Origin: an uncultured Eubacteriales bacterium
Lineage (GTDB): Bacteria; Bacillota; Clostridia; Oscillospirales; Oscillospiraceae
Assembly (NCBI GenBank): GCA_900545495.1
Contig: UQZJ01000006.1
Coordinates: forward strand, 50,460 to 114,459
Reading direction: 5' to 3'
Length of the DNA: 64,000 bases
The notes under the pieces are model-generated. The model did no database searches and had not been told where the DNA came from. It worked only from the letters and a program-made list of their open reading frames with translations. Of this stretch, positions 16,144 through 24,815 are shown one piece after another (position 1 is the stretch's first letter; each line of letters begins with the position of its first letter). The translations under genes and the position numbers were made by a program.

Positions 16144-16235
16144 AGAAAAACTCTCCTGTGCAGGGCACGGAATATAGCTGGCAACAAGTGGTCAGTCCCG
16201 ACGCCCCTCTGGGCGTTTCAGCCACACAGGAGAGC
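16144..16235 (-). ncRNA. Candidate small structured RNA, about 90 nt
   Basis: On the minus strand a strong promoter (16242-16270) places the start at about 16235. The RNA begins CUCUCCUGUG, ends with the exact complement CACAGGAGAG and then U5 (16150-16146), so the transcript closes on itself and terminates. Inside are ACGCCC-AGAG-GGGCGU and alternative pairings such as CGGGA/UUCCG. It lacks the SRP core (GGAAG-type) motifs and is too short for 6S of known size. No protein is encoded. The family is not recognised. Confidence 0.6.
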
Positions 16236-16241
16236 AAAACA

Positions 16242-16270
16242 AGTATACCATAAGGCGGAGTCTGTTGCAA
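16242..16270 (-). promoter_or_regulatory. Promoter of the candidate small RNA
   Basis: Minus strand TTGCAA (16270-16265), 17-bp spacer ending TGG, TATACT (16247-16242). Confidence 0.75.
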
Positions 16271-16398
16271 GAAAAATGCGATTCCTGCATCCGTAAGCGG
16301 CTGGTGTCTAAGGAAAAACATTTCTTTTTTTCGCCCGCTGTGCTATGATACATAAAACACCGCCCACCGCCATAGGCTTTCCCGAGGAGGGGAGACCC

Positions 16399-17130
16399 AT
16401 GGTGCTGTTCATTCCGAAAAAAGCGATATACGCCGGTGCGCTGGCAGCCGCCCTCATTCTGCTGGCGGCGGCAGCGCCCTGCCCATCGCCGCAGGTGCCT
16501 GCCGCCGCGTCTGCCGCACCGCCGAGACCTCAGACCATGCTGGTGCTGGACGCGGGACACGGCGGGGAGGACGGCGGCGCCGTGTCCCGCAGCGGCGTGG
16601 CGGAGAGCGGCATCAACCTCCAGATCACCCGGCGGCTCTATGAGATCCTTCGGTTTCTGGGGCATCCGGCGGTGATGACCCGCACCGGCGACGCCGCCAT
16701 TTACGACGACTCCGCCGTTACCCTGCGGGAGAAGAAGGTATCCGACCTGAAAAACCGCACGGCACTGGCCAACGGGACACCCAACGGCCTGCTCATCAGC
16801 ATCCACCAGAACTGTCTGCCCGGACACCCCGGTGTCCGGGGAGCGCAGGTGTTCTATAACGCGGTGGAGCCGTCCCAACGGCTGGCGCAGACGGTGCAGC
16901 AGGCGCTGAACAGCGGGGTGAACGAAGGACGGGACAAGGCCGCCAAGCCCATTGGCGACGGGGTGTACCTCATGTCCCACACCACCTGCCCGGCCATTCT
17001 GGTGGAGTGCGGGTTCCTGTCCAACCCGGAGGAGACGGCGCTTTTGCAGCAGCCGTCCTACCAAGTGAAGCTCGCCGCCGTCATCGCGGTGGCCTACTGC
17101 CAATATTGTACGAGCGAGGGAATAGCATGA
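16399..17130 (+). CDS. cwlD: Germination-specific N-acetylmuramoyl-L-alanine amidase CwlD
   Basis: 243 residues. Signal/anchor helix at 9-28, Pro/Ala-rich linker, then an Amidase_3 domain: zinc ligands in DAGHGGEDGG (His), the following catalytic ligand Glu in VAESGINLQI, and LISIHQN (His). Late VECGFLSNPEE carries the catalytic Glu. CwlD removes peptides from muramic acid to make muramic-delta-lactam of spore cortex. Start 16399 has GAGGAGGGG upstream; the longer frame from 16345 lacks one. The stop overlaps radA. Confidence 0.9.
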   Translation: MVLFIPKKAIYAGALAAALILLAAAAPCPSPQVPAAASAAPPRPQTMLVLDAGHGGEDGGAVSRSGVAESGINLQITRRLYEILRFLGHPAVMTRTGDAAIYDDSAVTLREKKVSDLKNRTALANGTPNGLLISIHQNCLPGHPGVRGAQVFYNAVEPSQRLAQTVQQALNSGVNEGRDKAAKPIGDGVYLMSHTTCPAILVECGFLSNPEETALLQQPSYQVKLAAVIAVAYCQYCTSEGIA

Positions 17131-18491
17131 AAGCAAAAACTGTTTTTTTCTGCACGGAGTGCGGCAGCGAAAGCCCCAAGTGGTCGGGACGCTGCGCCGT
17201 CTGCGGCGCGTGGAACTCCATGGTGGAGCAGCCGGCGGAGCGCCCTGCCAAGGGCGGTAAAACGCCGCGCATGAACGATGCTGTAAAGGCGTCTGCCATT
17301 ACAGCGTTGCAGGAGGATGAGGAGATACGCTTTCCCACCGGCATGGGGGAGCTGGATCGCGTGCTGGGCGGCGGCGCCGTGAAGGGCTCGCTGGTGCTGG
17401 TGGGCGGCGCGCCCGGTATCGGCAAGTCCACGCTGATGCTCCAGATCTGCCAGCAGCTGGGCAGCACCTGCAAGGTGCTGTATGTCTCCGGCGAGGAGTC
17501 CGCCCGGCAGCTGAAGCTGCGGGCCAAACGCCTGTCCGTGGACAGCGAAAACCTGTTCGTCCTGTCGGAGACGCGGCTGGGCGACGTGCTGGAATGTGTC
17601 CGCCGGGAGACGCCGGACGTGCTGATCGTGGACTCCATCCAGACCCTGTACAACGAGGAGTTGGACGCGCCTGCCGGCGGCGTGGGGCAGGTGAAGGACT
17701 GCACCATGGCGCTGATGCAGCTGGCCAAGGGGCAGGGGGTCACGGTGTTCGTCATCGGCCACGTCAACAAGGAGGGCAGCATCGCCGGCCCCAAGGTGCT
17801 GGAGCATATGGTGGACTGCGTGCTGTACTTCGAGGGCGACAGCCGCATGACGTACCGTATCCTCCGTGCCGCCAAGAACCGCTTCGGCGCTACCAACGAG
17901 ATCGGCGTTTTTGAGATGCTGGACAGCGGTCTCCGGGAGGTGGAGAACCCCTCAGAGATGCTGTTGTCCGGCCGCCCGCAGGACGCCTCCGGCACCTGCG
18001 TCACCTGCGTGATGGAGGGCGCACGCCCCGTGCTGGCGGAAATACAGGCGCTGATCGCGCCCTGCGCCGGAGCACGACCCCTCCGCAGCAGCAACGGCTT
18101 TGACTACAACCGCGCCGCCATGCTGCTGGCGGTGCTGGAGAAGCGGGGCGGGCTGAAGGTCAGCCAGTGTGACGCCTATCTGAATATCATCGGCGGGCTG
18201 ACGCTGGACGAGCCTGCCGCCGATCTGGCGGCTGTGGTGGCCATCGCCTCCAGCTATCTGGACAAGCCTGTGCCAAACGGCATGGCCGCCGTAGGCGAGG
18301 TGGGACTCTCCGGGGAGATCCGCAGCGTCAGCCACATGGAGCAGCGTCTCTCAGAGGTAAAGCGTCTCGGCTTTACACAGTGTATCATTCCGGCACATCA
18401 CGCGGTGGATCTCCGCGCTCGCTCCACACTGGAGCTGCTGCCGGTGCGGAACATCTCGGAGGCGCTGCGTCTGCTGGCGCAGGGGAAATAG
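17127..18491 (+). CDS. radA: DNA repair protein RadA/Sms
   Basis: 454 residues. N-terminal zinc finger CTECG...CAVCG, RecA-like core with Walker A GGAPGIGKST, RadA-specific KNRFG loop, and a C-terminal Lon-protease-like domain (GGLTLDEPAADLAAVVAIASS) without a catalytic Ser-Lys dyad seen. It promotes branch migration in recombination. The ATG overlaps the cwlD stop (ATGA). Confidence 0.97.
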   Translation: MKAKTVFFCTECGSESPKWSGRCAVCGAWNSMVEQPAERPAKGGKTPRMNDAVKASAITALQEDEEIRFPTGMGELDRVLGGGAVKGSLVLVGGAPGIGKSTLMLQICQQLGSTCKVLYVSGEESARQLKLRAKRLSVDSENLFVLSETRLGDVLECVRRETPDVLIVDSIQTLYNEELDAPAGGVGQVKDCTMALMQLAKGQGVTVFVIGHVNKEGSIAGPKVLEHMVDCVLYFEGDSRMTYRILRAAKNRFGATNEIGVFEMLDSGLREVENPSEMLLSGRPQDASGTCVTCVMEGARPVLAEIQALIAPCAGARPLRSSNGFDYNRAAMLLAVLEKRGGLKVSQCDAYLNIIGGLTLDEPAADLAAVVAIASSYLDKPVPNGMAAVGEVGLSGEIRSVSHMEQRLSEVKRLGFTQCIIPAHHAVDLRARSTLELLPVRNISEALRLLAQGK

Positions 18492-18603
18492 GCACATAGT
18501 GGACGCAGGGGTGTCCGGCGCTGGGCTGCCCCGCCGCGGCGCAGGTATCCAGCGTACACAGACCGTCCCGCTGCCACTGGCAGCTGTCGGTGCAGGGGAT
18601 CAT
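18385..18603 (-). CDS. Small cysteine-rich protein, antisense-overlapping radA 3' end
   Basis: 72 residues. The first 37 (CTDSCQWQRDGLCTLD..., CVHYVP) match the pattern of a short Clostridial Cys-rich family that databases often mislabel 'hydroxymyristoyl-ACP dehydratase'; four cysteines suggest a metal or Fe-S site. ATG 18603 follows AAAGGAG by 7 nt. The last 35 residues overlap radA in antisense and are proline/alanine-rich, so they may be a read-on tail. Confidence 0.5.
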   Translation of the reverse strand: MIPCTDSCQWQRDGLCTLDTCAAAGQPSAGHPCVHYVPISPAPADAAPPRCSAPAAAPVWSERGDPPRDVPE

Positions 18604-18651
18604 ACCATCACTCCTTTGCGGTAGTGTTCCCGCACAGCGCGATACTATGAA

Positions 18652-18684
18652 AAAGCGCCCGGAGCCAACGGCTCCGGGCGCTTT
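18652..18684 (-). terminator. Terminator of the kinase genes
   Basis: AAAGCGCCCGGAGCC/GGCTCCGGGCGCTTT with a 3-nt loop; TTTTT follows on the minus strand. Confidence 0.88.
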
Positions 18685-18693
18685 CACGTGTGC

Positions 18694-19317
18694 TTATTCG
18701 GGGGAGTTGAACCAATCCTCACAGAACTTGGCAATGGCGGGAACAAGATCCTTGACGTAGCGGCGGGAGGTGTTGATGCACAGGTCGTAGGACTCCTTGG
18801 CACCCCACTTGCTGTCGCTGTACATCTGGTGGTGCTGGGAGCGGTTGCGGTCGATCTGCTTCATGCGCTTCTCGATCTCGGAGGCGGTCATGTCCTCACC
18901 GGCGGGCGCACGGCGCTGGCACCGCTCGATCTTGGACTCCTTGTCGGCGTACACGAAGATATTCAGCGGCTTATAGGCCTTCAGGATCACATCCGCGCCC
19001 CGTCCCACGATGACGCAGTCGCCGCTCTTGGCGAAGTTCTCCAGGATCTGGCGCTGGGCCACCGCCACGCGGATGGGCTGGTCCATGATCTGGAAGGGAG
19101 GTACGCCGAACCGGTGACCGATGGTCAGGGGGTAGGCGGCCTCGATGCTCTTTTCGGACATATGTGCCACATAATCCTCATTAAAGCCATTCTCCTTGGC
19201 GATCATCTCGATGATCTCATGGTCATAGCAGGGGATGTGCAGCGCCTCGGCCAGACGCTTGCCCAGCTCACGGCCGCCGGAGCCAAATTCACGGCTGATG
19301 GTGATGATACGGTTCAT
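18694..19317 (-). CDS. Cytidylate kinase-like family protein
   Basis: 207 residues. P-loop region ISREFGSGGRELGKRLAE and VGRGAD, RAPAGEDMTASEIEKRMKQID lid. It belongs to the Cytidylate_kin2 family common in Clostridia; these are not the housekeeping Cmk and their substrate is unproven. It follows the uridine-kinase-like gene and probably shares its transcript. Confidence 0.88.
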   Translation of the reverse strand: MNRIITISREFGSGGRELGKRLAEALHIPCYDHEIIEMIAKENGFNEDYVAHMSEKSIEAAYPLTIGHRFGVPPFQIMDQPIRVAVAQRQILENFAKSGDCVIVGRGADVILKAYKPLNIFVYADKESKIERCQRRAPAGEDMTASEIEKRMKQIDRNRSQHHQMYSDSKWGAKESYDLCINTSRRYVKDLVPAIAKFCEDWFNSPE

Positions 19318-19354
19318 AGATACGACCTCCTTTATGGTATGTTAGACGGAAAAA

Positions 19355-20275
19355 TCAATATTCATAGCAGCTGCCACCCACGAATTCGCGGACGATGGAA
19401 TTGCGGGGCACGAAGGGGGTGTGCAGCGGCGGCACGGTGTTCACCACGTCGATCAGATCGGTGAGATCGTGCGCCTGCAGATACTCCGCCGTCAGATCCT
19501 CCCGGATGTTGGGGATCTCGCCCAGACACTTGGTCAGGATGCACGGCTCATAGTCGTGGAAAGAGTCGATATGGATGGCGGCGTTGCTCTTGTAGGGCTT
19601 GATATAGTTGACCTCGCCGCGGTTCACGCTTTCGGCGCGCTCCACCGTCTCCCGCAGGGAGTGGCCGCGGGTGTTGTAGTCCCGGATGAGCCGCCGCGCC
19701 ACGCGCAGCTGCTCGGGGCGCACCACCCGGTCGTTGTTGGTGAGGATGCGGGTGCGGGGGGCGACATAGACGCCGGTGGCGGCGCCGCGGATCTTATCGA
19801 AGATCAGGGGGTTGAGCATATGGATGCCCTCGGCAATGACGATGCAGCCCTTTTCGCCCTGCATTTTCTTGTAGCCGCCGGTGCAGCCGGCCTTAAAGTC
19901 GTACCAGGGGATGTCAACCGCCTTGCCGTCCAGCAGGCGGCTGATGCAGGACACCAGCAGATCCACGTTCACGCAGTAGGGGGATTCCCAGTCCGTGGCC
20001 TCCGGCGGACGCTGATCCAGCGGCAGGAAGAAGTTGTCCATGCTCAGCAGGCACACCGTCACGCCCAGATTTTCCAGATAGTCCTTCAGCCGCATGGCGG
20101 AGGTGGTCTTGCCGCTGCCGGAGGGGCCGGTCAGCGCCACAATGGGACGGTTGCTGGAGAGGATCGCGGCTGCGGCAGCGGAGATCTTGTCGTGGAAGAC
20201 CTCCTCACAGCGCAGGACAAATTGAGTCTCGTTATTCATAGAGTCCTTGATGTTTTCCAGATCGATAACGCGCAT
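19355..20275 (-). CDS. Uridine kinase-like nucleoside kinase
   Basis: 306 residues. Walker A GPSGSGKTTSAMRL, substrate loop SMDNFFLPLDQRP, EGIHMLNP, and VRPEQLRVARRLIRDYNTRG, all as in uridine/phosphoribulokinase-family nucleoside kinases. Its C-terminus (HTPFVPRNSIVREFVGGSCYEY) matches the tail of the clostridial nucleoside-kinase group. Likely pyrimidine salvage with upp located upstream. Own promoter at 20315-20343. Confidence 0.87.
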   Translation of the reverse strand: MRVIDLENIKDSMNNETQFVLRCEEVFHDKISAAAAAILSSNRPIVALTGPSGSGKTTSAMRLKDYLENLGVTVCLLSMDNFFLPLDQRPPEATDWESPYCVNVDLLVSCISRLLDGKAVDIPWYDFKAGCTGGYKKMQGEKGCIVIAEGIHMLNPLIFDKIRGAATGVYVAPRTRILTNNDRVVRPEQLRVARRLIRDYNTRGHSLRETVERAESVNRGEVNYIKPYKSNAAIHIDSFHDYEPCILTKCLGEIPNIREDLTAEYLQAHDLTDLIDVVNTVPPLHTPFVPRNSIVREFVGGSCYEY

Positions 20276-20314
20276 GATACAGCTCCTTTACGGATGAAAT
20301 CAAAAATCGTAGAC

Positions 20315-20343
20315 AGTATACCACATTGTGCAGCCACCGTCAA
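20315..20343 (-). promoter_or_regulatory. Promoter of the uridine kinase-like gene
   Basis: Minus strand TTGACG (20343-20338), 17-bp spacer ending TGTGG, TATACT (20320-20315). Confidence 0.82.
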
Positions 20344-20403
20344 ACAGTCAAAACGCCGGAATTTACCAGTAACCGGGATACCTGCGGCGTCGTACAGGCA
20401 AAA

Positions 20404-20425
20404 ACGCCCCCGAAACCGGGGGCGT
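20404..20425 (-). terminator. Terminator after upp
   Basis: ACGCCCCCG/CGGGGGCGT with a 4-nt loop; followed on the minus strand by TTTT. Confidence 0.87.
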
Positions 20426-20440
20426 CCTGCATACGAGGTG

Positions 20441-21076
20441 TTACTTGGTGCCGAAAATGCGGTCGCCGGCATCGCCCAGACCGGGGACGATGTAGCCGTT
20501 CTCGTTGAGGCACTTGTCCACGGCGCCGGCGTAGATGTCCACGTCGGGATAGAGCTTCTGGATATGCTCGATGCCCTCGGGAGCCGCCACCAGCACCATC
20601 AGCTTGATGTGCTTGCAGCCGAACTTCTTCATCTCGCCGATGGCCTCGGCAGCGGAGCCGCCAGTGGCCAGCATGGGGTCAACGATGAGCACGTCGCGGT
20701 CGGCCACGTCCTTGGGCATCTTGCAGAAATAGGGATGGGGCTCCAGCGTCTCCTCGTCGCGGTACATACCGATGTGGCCGACGCGGGCGGAGGGGACCAT
20801 ACGCAGCACGCCGTCCACCAGACCCAGACCGGCACGGAGGATGGGGACCACCACAAACTTGCGGCCCGCCAGCGTGGGCGCGTCCATCTCGCAGATGGGG
20901 GTCTCGATGTGCTTGGTGGTCAGGGGCAGGTCACGGGTGGCCTCGTAGGTGATGAGCATTCCGATCTCGGATACCAGCTCGCGGAAATCCTTGACGCTGG
21001 TGTGCTTGTCGCGCATGATGGTCAGCTTGTGGGCCACCAGAGGGTGGTTCATGATATGAACTTTCTCGCTGTACAT
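20441..21076 (-). CDS. upp: Uracil phosphoribosyltransferase
   Basis: 211 residues. PRPP-binding loop VLIVDPMLATGGSA, and the conserved C-terminus IVPGLGDAGDRIFGTK. It converts uracil and PRPP to UMP in the cytosol. ATG 21076 has GGAGGAG upstream. Separate terminator, so likely its own unit. Confidence 0.97.
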   Translation of the reverse strand: MYSEKVHIMNHPLVAHKLTIMRDKHTSVKDFRELVSEIGMLITYEATRDLPLTTKHIETPICEMDAPTLAGRKFVVVPILRAGLGLVDGVLRMVPSARVGHIGMYRDEETLEPHPYFCKMPKDVADRDVLIVDPMLATGGSAAEAIGEMKKFGCKHIKLMVLVAAPEGIEHIQKLYPDVDIYAGAVDKCLNENGYIVPGLGDAGDRIFGTK

Positions 21077-21149
21077 TTTGTCTCCTCCGTGTATGTAAAA
21101 TTTTGCATGGAATACGATGATAAACTACAATGGGTATGGGGATACGCGC

Positions 21150-21863
21150 TCAGTCCAGCGTGATCTTCAGACCACGGGCCAGACGCTCCCGCTCCGCCTG
21201 ACTGAGCCGCAGGTATACCGGCTCCAGCGCCTGCGCCGTCACCGTCTCACCCCGCGCCGCCATCTCCTCGGCGCACAGCGCCACGCCCACGGCGGACTGC
21301 ATCCGGTGGGATTCGTCCGCCATACGGCAGGGGATGCCTGCGTCGCTGAGGTATCCGGCGCACAGTGCCGCGCCGTCACCCACCACCAGCTTGTCCGCCG
21401 TGTCGTCCCGCAGCTGCGATGCCAGCTCCTCCAACGAGATGGCGCAGTCCGCAGTCAGCCGTGTCACACGGCCGTCCTCCGCCCGGAACAGGGCGTGGTA
21501 GATCTGCTGCCGCCGCGCGTCCATGGCGCCGATGACCAGCCCGTGGTGGTCGGCGGATGTCCGCGCCATGGCCGCCAGCGTGGATACGCCGCAGCAGGGC
21601 AGCTCCTTTGCCCACGCCAGACCCTTGGCGGCCGATACGCCGATCCGCAGACCTGTAAAGCTGCCGGGGCCGTTGGCCACGGCAATCAGCCCCATGTCGT
21701 CCAGCGTCAATCCCGCCGCGTGGAGCATACCGTCCACAAGGGGCATCAGCGTCACACTATGGGTCAAGCCTCTGTTCTGATAGGCGGAGGCCAGCACCGT
21801 GCCGTTTTCCGTGACGGCGGCGGATACGCTTTTTGCCGATGTCTCCAGCGCCAGTATCTTCAA
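21150..21863 (-). CDS. tsaB: tRNA threonylcarbamoyladenosine biosynthesis protein TsaB
   Basis: 237 residues of the ASKHA fold: ILALETSAKSVSAAV at the N-terminus, GPGSFTGLRIGVSAAKGLA in the middle. TsaB is the scaffold partner of TsaD in t6A37 synthesis. ATG overlaps the tsaE stop by 4 nt. TsaD itself is not in the window; TsaC/Sua5 is at 30311. Confidence 0.95.
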   Translation of the reverse strand: MKILALETSAKSVSAAVTENGTVLASAYQNRGLTHSVTLMPLVDGMLHAAGLTLDDMGLIAVANGPGSFTGLRIGVSAAKGLAWAKELPCCGVSTLAAMARTSADHHGLVIGAMDARRQQIYHALFRAEDGRVTRLTADCAISLEELASQLRDDTADKLVVGDGAALCAGYLSDAGIPCRMADESHRMQSAVGVALCAEEMAARGETVTAQALEPVYLRLSQAERERLARGLKITLD

Positions 21864-22285
21864 TGTGTCTCGCCTCCCGTGATGGTGATGATGCGGTCAT
21901 TTTCGCCCTCGCCCCGCGCGATGTCCACGAGGATGGCGTCCTCCGGCAACGCACCGGCTGCCTGCTCCGACCACTCCACGGCGCAGACGCCGTTCCGGGC
22001 CAGATAGTCGTCCCAGCCGATGTCGAACAGCTCGTCCTCGCCGCCCAGCCGGTACATATCAAAATGGAACAGGGGAATGGTTCCGCTGTACTCGTTGACG
22101 ATGGTAAAGGTGGGGCTGGTCACACGCCCCCGGCAGCCCAGCCCCCGGGCGAGACCCCGTGTGAAGGCGGTCTTGCCCATGCCCAGTCCGCCGCGGAAGG
22201 CCACCACACAGCCGGGATGCAGCGTGCGCCCCAGCTCCTCGCCGATGCGCTCCGTCTCCTCCGGGCTGTGGGAGAGATACTCCAT
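21860..22285 (-). CDS. tsaE: tRNA threonylcarbamoyladenosine ATPase TsaE
   Basis: 141 residues. Walker A GGLGMGKTAFTRGLARGLG, TSPTFTIVNEY, HFDMYRL and the WSE motif are all seen. It is the ATPase that resets the TsaBD complex. ATG 22285 is used because GGAGGTG lies upstream; the longer frame from 22330 starts before any ribosome-binding site. Confidence 0.95.
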   Translation of the reverse strand: MEYLSHSPEETERIGEELGRTLHPGCVVAFRGGLGMGKTAFTRGLARGLGCRGRVTSPTFTIVNEYSGTIPLFHFDMYRLGGEDELFDIGWDDYLARNGVCAVEWSEQAAGALPEDAILVDIARGEGENDRIITITGGETH

Positions 22286-22361
22286 ACCGCCACCTCCGCT
22301 TTTTGCTCGAATCGTCTTATTGTACCACACCCTGCCCGAAAAGAAAAGAGTGAAACGCCGG

Positions 22362-22390
22362 TTTACAGATAAAACTTCTTGTGGTACACT
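22362..22390 (+). promoter_or_regulatory. Promoter of rodA
   Basis: TTTACA, 17-bp spacer ending TGTGG, TACACT. Confidence 0.72.
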
Positions 22391-22432
22391 AATACCGCTT
22401 TATGACCATTTTACCGGAGAGGAGGGACGCCC

Positions 22433-23584
22433 ATGCTGCGCCGTTCACGAGAGCTTTTTGCGGACATCCTGCGCCAGACGGATCTGGTGCTGCTGGCACT
22501 GTGCGCCGCGGCGTCCCTGTTCGGCGTTCTCATGGTGGCCAGCGCCACCCGGTATATGCACACATGGCGTCTGGTGGCGGTCCAGTCTGTGGCGCTGCTG
22601 CTGGGCGTGGTGCTGTATCTGGTGATCTCCCAGATCGACCTGAACGACCTGTGCAAATACTGGAAGTGGATCTTCCTGCTGGGAATCGGCGTCATCCTGC
22701 TGTTGGCCACACCGCTGGGCATCGAGGACAACACCGGCAACCGGGCATGGCTGGAGTTCCCGTTCCTGCCGGTAAAGGTGCAGCCCGCCGAGATCGTGAA
22801 GCTGACATTGACGCTGGTGCTGGCCAAGCAGCTGGTCTGGCTCAAGGAGAACCGCAATCTGAGCAGCATCCCCTCCGTCCTGTTTCTGGCGGCCCATCTG
22901 GGCGTTATCTTTGTCCTGTACTATAAGGTTTCCTCCGACATGGGCAGCGCGCTGGTGTTCCTGTTCATCTTCGCCTGTATGTGCTTTGTGGGGGGCGTGG
23001 CTCTGCGGTGGTTTTTGCTGGGCGGACTGGCCGGCGGACTGGCCTTCTGGGCGATGTGGGATCTGAACAAGATCCCATCCTATATGAAGCTCCGGTTTCA
23101 GGTGCTGTTCGACCACAGCCTCGACCCGCAGGATACCGGCTGGCAGCAGACCCGCAGCCTTATGGCGCTGGGCAGCGGCAAGCTCACGGGGCAGGGACTG
23201 TTCCATGGTACCCAGACCCAGAGCGAGTACAGCTCCGCTCTGCCCAACCGGCACACCGATTTTATCTTCACCGTCATCGGCGAGGAGCTGGGGCTGCTGG
23301 GCTGCATCCTGACGCTGGCGCTGCTGACGGCCATCATCGTCCGCTGCGTCTGGGTGGCGCGCCACGCCAAGACCAGTCTGGAGGGGCTTGTCTGCATCGG
23401 TGTGGCCAGCGTGGTCATCTTTCAGGTCATCGTCAATGTGGGGATGTGCCTGTTCGTCATGCCGGTCATCGGCCTGACGCTGCCGTTCATCAGCTACGGC
23501 GGCTCGTCGCTGGTGATGCTTTTCATGTCCATGGGTATGGTGTCCGGCGTGCAGGGACGGTCAAAGCCGGACTGGCTGCGATAG
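22433..23584 (+). CDS. rodA: Peptidoglycan glycosyltransferase RodA/FtsW (SEDS)
   Basis: 383 residues, about ten membrane spans. SEDS motifs: NRAWLEFPFLPVKVQPAEIVKL with the catalytic Asp/Glu context, KLRFQVLFDHSLDPQDTGWQ, ALPNRHTDFIFTVIGEELGLLG and the ending GLTLPFISYGGSSLV. It polymerises lipid II, usually with a class B PBP. More like RodA than FtsW in length and ending. Own promoter and terminator, unlinked to mre genes here. Confidence 0.93.
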   Translation: MLRRSRELFADILRQTDLVLLALCAAASLFGVLMVASATRYMHTWRLVAVQSVALLLGVVLYLVISQIDLNDLCKYWKWIFLLGIGVILLLATPLGIEDNTGNRAWLEFPFLPVKVQPAEIVKLTLTLVLAKQLVWLKENRNLSSIPSVLFLAAHLGVIFVLYYKVSSDMGSALVFLFIFACMCFVGGVALRWFLLGGLAGGLAFWAMWDLNKIPSYMKLRFQVLFDHSLDPQDTGWQQTRSLMALGSGKLTGQGLFHGTQTQSEYSSALPNRHTDFIFTVIGEELGLLGCILTLALLTAIIVRCVWVARHAKTSLEGLVCIGVASVVIFQVIVNVGMCLFVMPVIGLTLPFISYGGSSLVMLFMSMGMVSGVQGRSKPDWLR

Positions 23585-23601
23585 ATAGCACAGGGAACAG
23601 A

Positions 23602-23630
23602 GGGCGCGTCCTGCGGGGCGCGCCCCCTTT
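23602..23630 (+). terminator. Terminator after rodA
   Basis: GGGCGCG/CGCGCCC hairpin followed by CCTTTATT. Confidence 0.65.
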
Positions 23631-23657
23631 ATTCTCCGTTTGTTCACGGCGAAACAG

Positions 23658-23686
23658 TTGTAATCATCGCGCCGCCGTGCTATAAT
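23658..23686 (+). promoter_or_regulatory. Promoter of ddl-murF
   Basis: TTGTAA, 17-bp spacer, consensus TATAAT; 67 nt of leader before the ddl ATG. Confidence 0.82.
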
Positions 23687-23753
23687 GTTACATCTAAGAC
23701 TGGGGGCGTGGGCCATTAGACGGCGCACGGCACCCCGAAAGCGAGGGATCACG

Positions 23754-24815
23754 ATGAAGATCGTTGTTTTGGCAGGCGGCCTTTCTACAGAGCGTCAGGT
23801 AGCGCTGACCAGCGGCACCGGCGTGTGCCGCGCACTGCGGGAGAAGGGGCATCAGGCCATTTTGGTGGATATGTTTCTGGGGCTTGAAAGCTACGAGGGA
23901 CGGCTGGAGGATATTTTCGACGCGCCGGACGGCCTTTGCCCCGACAACCATGTGGAGAGCGTGGAGCCGGATCTGGAGGCGGTGCGCCGCAGCCGGAGGG
24001 ATCAAAGCCCCAGTATGCTGGGCAAGGATGTGCTGACCGTCTGCCAGATGGCCGACATCGTATTTCTGGCGCTCCACGGCAGCTGCGGCGAGGATGGCCG
24101 TATTCAGGCCACGCTGGATCTGCTGGGCGTACCCTACACCGGCTCCGGCTATCTGGGCAGCGGCATGGCCATGGATAAGGCCGTCACCAAGCGCTTTATG
24201 GATTCGCTGGGCGTCCGCACCGCCCCGTGGCACGATGTGTACTATACAGAGGCCGATATCCCCCGTCTGGTGGAGGAGCTGGACGTACCCTGCGCCGTGA
24301 AGATTGTCAACGGCGGCAGCTCCATCGGCGTGGAGCTGCCCGACACCAAGGAACAGCTGGAAAAGGCGCTGCGCGGTCTGCTGCGCTACGGCGGCCATGT
24401 GGTGGTGGAGAAGAAGATCAAGGGCCGGGAGATCCAGATCGCCGTGCTGGGGGACACCTATCTCCCCGCCGTGGAGATCATCCCCAGAGGCGCGTATTTC
24501 GACTATGTCTCAAAATACCAGAAGGACGGCGCGGAGGAGATTTGTCCCGCGCCCATCACCGAGGAGGCGTGGCGTCAGATCGGCGAGATGGCGCTGACGC
24601 TCCACCGGGGGCTGGGGCTGTCCGTCTACTCCCGCTCCGACTTTATTCTGGACGCGGACGGAAACGCATGGTGCCTGGAGGTCAACACCCTGCCGGGCAT
24701 GACCCCCACCAGCCTTGTGCCGCAGGAGGCGGCGCAGGTGGGCTTGAGCTATGCCGACCTGTGTGAAAAGCTCGTGCTGGATTCGCTGGCGCTGCGAAAG
24801 GCGGCGCAGCTATGA
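23754..24815 (+). CDS. ddl: D-alanine--D-alanine ligase
   Basis: 353 residues, ATP-grasp. KIVVLAGGLSTERQVAL, LALHGSCGEDGRIQATLDLLG, TGSGYLGSGMAMDK, KIVNGGSSIGV, EKKIKGREIQIAVLG, and WCLEVNTLPGMTPTSLVPQEA are visible. A Tyr-containing loop (DYVSKYQKDG) is consistent with D-Ala rather than D-Lac as second substrate, but that call needs structure. It makes the dipeptide that the next gene product, MurF, attaches. ATG 23754 is preceded only by weak GCGAGGG. It overlaps murF by 4 nt. Confidence 0.93.
   Translation: MKIVVLAGGLSTERQVALTSGTGVCRALREKGHQAILVDMFLGLESYEGRLEDIFDAPDGLCPDNHVESVEPDLEAVRRSRRDQSPSMLGKDVLTVCQMADIVFLALHGSCGEDGRIQATLDLLGVPYTGSGYLGSGMAMDKAVTKRFMDSLGVRTAPWHDVYYTEADIPRLVEELDVPCAVKIVNGGSSIGVELPDTKEQLEKALRGLLRYGGHVVVEKKIKGREIQIAVLGDTYLPAVEIIPRGAYFDYVSKYQKDGAEEICPAPITEEAWRQIGEMALTLHRGLGLSVYSRSDFILDADGNAWCLEVNTLPGMTPTSLVPQEAAQVGLSYADLCEKLVLDSLALRKAAQL

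Noticed and set aside
16144..16235. Assignment of the small RNA as SRP RNA or 6S RNA
   Set aside because: The SRP apical loop and GGAAG-type core are absent and it is shorter than 6S RNAs I know; left unassigned.
23754..24815. Ddl as a VanA-like D-Ala--D-Lac ligase
   Set aside because: No vanH or vanX neighbours, murF directly follows, and the loop has Tyr; housekeeping Ddl is the simpler call.
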